From Pseudomonadota bacterium (GTDB lineage: Bacteria > Pseudomonadota > Alphaproteobacteria > Reyranellales > Reyranellaceae), in NCBI GenBank assembly GCA_023386865.1, contig JAEWIV010000039.1:1-8717 (forward strand): a DNA stretch of 8,717 bases, written 5' to 3'. Under the pieces are notes generated by a model that was not told where the DNA came from, did no database searches, and saw only the letters and a program-made list of their open reading frames with translations. The translations under genes and the position numbers were made by a program. Position 1 is the stretch's first letter. The number at the start of each line of letters is the position of its first letter. This document shows positions 6,678 to 8,717 of the stretch, piece by piece.

Positions 6678-7495
6678 GCGCGCCTCGTCGTCGACTGGGG
6701 ATCGAGGATGTCGCGCAGCCCGTCGCCCAGGAGGTTGAGGCCGAGCACGGTGAAGAAGATGGCGAGTCCGGGAAACACCGACAGCCAGGGCGCTGCCCGG
6801 ATCTGGTCGCGCGCCTCCGACAGCATGCTGCCCCAGCTCGGGAACGGTGGCCGGATGCCGAGGCCGAGGAAGGAGAGCGCGGCCTCCGCCAGGATGGCGC
6901 CGCCCATGCCCAGGGTGGCGATCACGATCAGCGGGCCCAGGATGTTGGGCAGGACCTGGGTGAACATGATGCGCAGGTCGCCGTAGCCCAGGATGCGCGC
7001 CGCCTGGACGTAACCCTGGCTCTTGAGCGACAGCACCTGCGCCCGGGCGATGCGGCAGGAGTAGGACCAGCTGGTGAGGCCGAGCGCGATCACCAGGCTC
7101 ACCAGGCCGGGACCCAGGATCGCCATGATGGCGAGCGCGAAGACCAGCGAGGGGATGGCCAGCATCAGGTTGGTGAGGCCGCTCACGAAGTCGTCCCACC
7201 AGCCGCCCCAGAAGCCGGCGGTGAGGCCGAGCGTGACGCCGATCAGGCTGTTGCAGATCTGGCTGACGACGCCGACCGTCAGGGAGATGCGGGCGCCGTA
7301 GCAGATGCGCGAATAGATGTCGCGGCCCTGGGCGTCGGTGCCGAACGGGAACTCCCACGAGGGCGGCAGCTCGGCGTTCATCAGGTTGGCGTCCATCACC
7401 GGATCGGTGAGGGCGATCCAGGGGGCGAGGACGGCGACGCCGATGGCGATCACCACCAGGCTGCCACCGACCCAGGTATTGGAACCCCACTTCAT
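6674..7495 (-). CDS. dppC: Peptide ABC transporter permease, DppC/OppC type
   Basis: A 273-residue inner-membrane permease, near the usual 270-300 of the family. The first membrane segment is at about 9-29. It is followed by the family hallmark FPFGTDAQGRD (49-59), four or five further segments between about 70 and 210 and a last one near 238-257. The ATPase-docking loop is at about 164-184 (QAARILGYG, then VLPN). LAEAALSFLGLG (202-213) and SWGSML are standard DppC motifs. The start is ATG 7495, ten bases after the dppB stop, with GAGG eight bases upstream that overlaps that stop codon. The stop overlaps dppD by four bases. It would form the channel with DppB. Confidence 0.94.
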   Translation of the reverse strand: MKWGSNTWVGGSLVVIAIGVAVLAPWIALTDPVMDANLMNAELPPSWEFPFGTDAQGRDIYSRICYGARISLTVGVVSQICNSLIGVTLGLTAGFWGGWWDDFVSGLTNLMLAIPSLVFALAIMAILGPGLVSLVIALGLTSWSYSCRIARAQVLSLKSQGYVQAARILGYGDLRIMFTQVLPNILGPLIVIATLGMGGAILAEAALSFLGLGIRPPFPSWGSMLSEARDQIRAAPWLSVFPGLAIFFTVLGLNLLGDGLRDILDPQSTTRRA

Positions 7496-7505
7496 TCGGG
7501 CCGCC

Positions 7506-8441
7506 TCAGCCGTAACGGATGCGCGGATCGATCACGACATAGGCGAGATCGACCAGCGTGTTGATGAACAGGAAGAACAGCACGATCATCAGGATGCAGC
7601 CCTGGACCGCCGGCATGTCGCGCTGGAAGACCGAATCGACCATCAGCGAACCCACGCCCGGCCAGGCGAACAGCTTCTCGACCACGACGGCCTGGCCCAT
7701 CAGCGAGCCGAACTGCAGGCCGACGATGGTGATCACCAGCACCAGCGCGTTGCGCAGCACGTGCCACTTCACGACCAGGCGCTCGCTCATGCCCTTGCTG
7801 CGGGCGGTACGCACGAAATCGGCGTTGAGCACGTCGAGCACGGCGGCGCGCGTGGTGCGGGCCAGCAGCGCCATCGGGCCGACGCCCAGCGCGACGGCGG
7901 GCAGGATCAGGTTGCGCAGGCCGCCGTCGCCGTAGCCGAAGCTCGGCAGCCAGTTCAGCGTCAGCGCGAAGAGATACATCAGCATCAGGCCGAACCAGAA
8001 CTGGGACAGCGACAGGCCCGAGATGGCGCCGACCATGGACACCGTGTCGATGAGGCTTCCCGGTTTCAACGCCGCCAGGAAACCCAGGGTGACGCCGACC
8101 ACGATGGCGAAGGCCATGGCGGCGAAGACCAGCTTCAGCGACGGCCAGACCCGCACGGCGATCAGCTTGCTCACCGGCTCGCGGGTGCGGAACGACGTGC
8201 CGAGGTCGCCGGTGGCCAGCTTGCCCACGTACTTGATGAATCGCTCATGGAGCGGGTCGTCCAGCCCCATCTCCTTGCGCATGCGCTCCATGACCGCCGG
8301 GTCGATGACCGAACGGCCGTCCTCGTTCATGCCCGAGATGAAGCTTCCGGGCAGGACGCTGAACAGCAGGAACACCAGCGCCACGACGGCGAGCAGGGTG
8401 GGGACGACGTTGCCGAGACGACGGACGAGGACGAGGAGCAT
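7506..8441 (-). CDS. dppB: Peptide ABC transporter permease, DppB/OppB type
   Basis: An inner-membrane permease of 311 residues if it starts at ATG 8441, which gives the family-typical N-terminus MLLVLVRRLGNVVPTLL. Hallmarks are GDLGTSF (78-84), membrane segments near 9-31, 101-124, 134-160, 176-195, 233-254 and 281-304, an ATPase-docking loop at about 208-231 (DFVRTARSKG, then VLRN), and VEKLFAWPGVG (254-264), the DppB signature. The start is uncertain. ATG 8441 has no ribosome-binding site, whereas an in-frame TTG at 8477 has GAGG seven bases upstream and would add a 12-residue proline-rich piece (VESAPSPPPP). I prefer the ATG on family resemblance. The gene follows the binding-protein gene after a short gap that contains a strong palindrome. 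Confidence 0.92.
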   Translation of the reverse strand: MLLVLVRRLGNVVPTLLAVVALVFLLFSVLPGSFISGMNEDGRSVIDPAVMERMRKEMGLDDPLHERFIKYVGKLATGDLGTSFRTREPVSKLIAVRVWPSLKLVFAAMAFAIVVGVTLGFLAALKPGSLIDTVSMVGAISGLSLSQFWFGLMLMYLFALTLNWLPSFGYGDGGLRNLILPAVALGVGPMALLARTTRAAVLDVLNADFVRTARSKGMSERLVVKWHVLRNALVLVITIVGLQFGSLMGQAVVVEKLFAWPGVGSLMVDSVFQRDMPAVQGCILMIVLFFLFINTLVDLAYVVIDPRIRYG

Positions 8442-8483
8442 CAGCGGAGGCGGCGGCGAAGGAGCTGATTCAACCAATCATGT

Positions 8484-8508
8484 TCCTCTCCCCTGGCGGG
8501 GGAGAGGA
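8484..8508 (-). repeat. Perfect 10-base-arm palindrome before dppB
   Basis: The + strand reads TCCTCTCCCC, a 5-base loop TGGCG, then GGGGAGAGGA: a perfect inverted repeat with 10-base arms. It fills much of the gap between the binding-protein stop (8541) and dppB. There is no T-run, so it is not a classic terminator. In the transcript the 3' arm contains the only ribosome-binding-like sequence before dppB. CCTCTCCCC-type palindromes are, from general experience, frequent between genes in high-GC alphaproteobacteria, so it may be a dispersed REP-like element. A stem here could stabilise the binding-protein message and lower permease expression. Confidence 0.65.
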
Positions 8509-8540
8509 GCGTGACTTCAGACATGACTTGCCGGGTTGTT

Positions 8541-8717
8541 TCACTTCGCCGGCGAGTTGGCGCCCACCCAGATGTCCTCGGGGTATTGGTGCGTGATCTC
8601 GGTCGGGTTGGCCTGCAGGCCGTGGATCCACGGCTGATAGGCCAGCACCGCCTTGTTGTAGTTGAAGAACCACACCGGCGCGTCCTCGTAGAGCAGGTTG
8701 TTGGCCTGGCGCAGCAG
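8541..8717 (-). CDS. dppA: Peptide-type ABC solute-binding protein (family 5), C-terminal fragment
   Basis: The last 58 codons and the stop of a periplasmic binding protein cut by the right window edge. The fragment begins LLRQANNLLYEDAPVWFF and runs to WVGANSPAK before the TGA at 8543-8541. A pattern of (L/I)xxxDAPVWFFNYNK followed by a short hydrophobic strand is the usual C-terminal end of DppA/OppA-type family 5 proteins, which often finish with a DxWV-like segment. It is the first visible gene of the dpp-type operon, followed after about 100 bases by dppB, and would capture the peptide for the permease. The ligand-binding part and signal sequence are outside the window, so substrate class is inferred from the neighbours. 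Confidence 0.85.
   Translation of the reverse strand: MLRQANNLLYEDAPVWFFNYNKAVLAYQPWIHGLQANPTEITHQYPEDIWVGANSPAK

Noticed and set aside
5427..6986. A 519-codon + strand open frame opposite dppD and dppF
   Set aside because: It spans three well-supported minus-strand genes and shows no motif or plausible ribosome-binding site; it is a high-GC shadow frame.
7317..8468. A 383-codon + strand open frame opposite dppB and part of dppC
   Set aside because: The translation is rich in His, Gln, Glu and Asp, typical of the antisense of membrane proteins, and has no recognisable domain.
8470..8673. A 67-codon minus-strand frame over the end of dppA and the gap
   Set aside because: It overlaps the convincing family 5 binding-protein C-terminus out of frame and has no ribosome-binding site or motif.

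Overview
The window is a high-GC, gene-dense piece of a bacterial chromosome. Every supported gene lies on the minus strand, so transcription runs from high to low coordinates. GC-rich codon use, a Tat-exported sugar-binding protein, paired ABC uptake operons and a soluble class III cyclase all fit a free-living or soil/plant-associated alphaproteobacterium (Hyphomicrobiales or Rhodospirillales type, Reyranella/Bradyrhizobium-like). The genus is a guess; there is no rRNA or other marker gene in the window.

Region 1 (8717 down to 2662) is one long apparent operon. It contains, in order, the tail of a peptide-type (family 5) solute-binding protein, two DppB/DppC-type permeases, two DppD/DppF-type ATPases, a signal-less SxxK serine hydrolase of the beta-lactamase/D-aminopeptidase fold, and a soluble class III adenylate cyclase. 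From dppC onward the cistrons are locked together by short overlaps: ATGA at dppC/dppD, an 8-base overlap at dppD/dppF, then GTGA at dppF/hydrolase and again at hydrolase/cyclase. The simplest reading is that an imported peptide is cleaved in the cytoplasm by the hydrolase, while the cyclase adds a cAMP output co-expressed with uptake. The link between cyclase and transport is inferred from gene layout only.

Region 2 (2661 down to 1) begins after a 167-base gap that holds a weak promoter candidate and a strong ribosome-binding site. It encodes a carbohydrate (CUT1-like) ABC importer: a Tat-dependent family 1 binding protein, a MalF/UgpA-type permease, and the first 58 codons of a MalG/UgpE-type permease that runs off the left edge. 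No ATPase for this importer is in the window; it should lie beyond the left edge or be shared.

Fine structure: three leaders or junctions next to binding-protein genes carry small inverted repeats close to, or overlapping, the translation start of the next gene. They are a perfect 10-base-arm palindrome before dppB, a bipartite repeat before the MalF-type permease, and a small hairpin across the ribosome-binding site of the sugar-binding protein. No tRNA, rRNA, CRISPR array, insertion sequence or clear Rho-independent terminator was seen, and no gene-free stretch exceeds 170 bases. Apart from the transporter-hydrolase-cyclase arrangement the content is conventional; I did not find a clearly new system.
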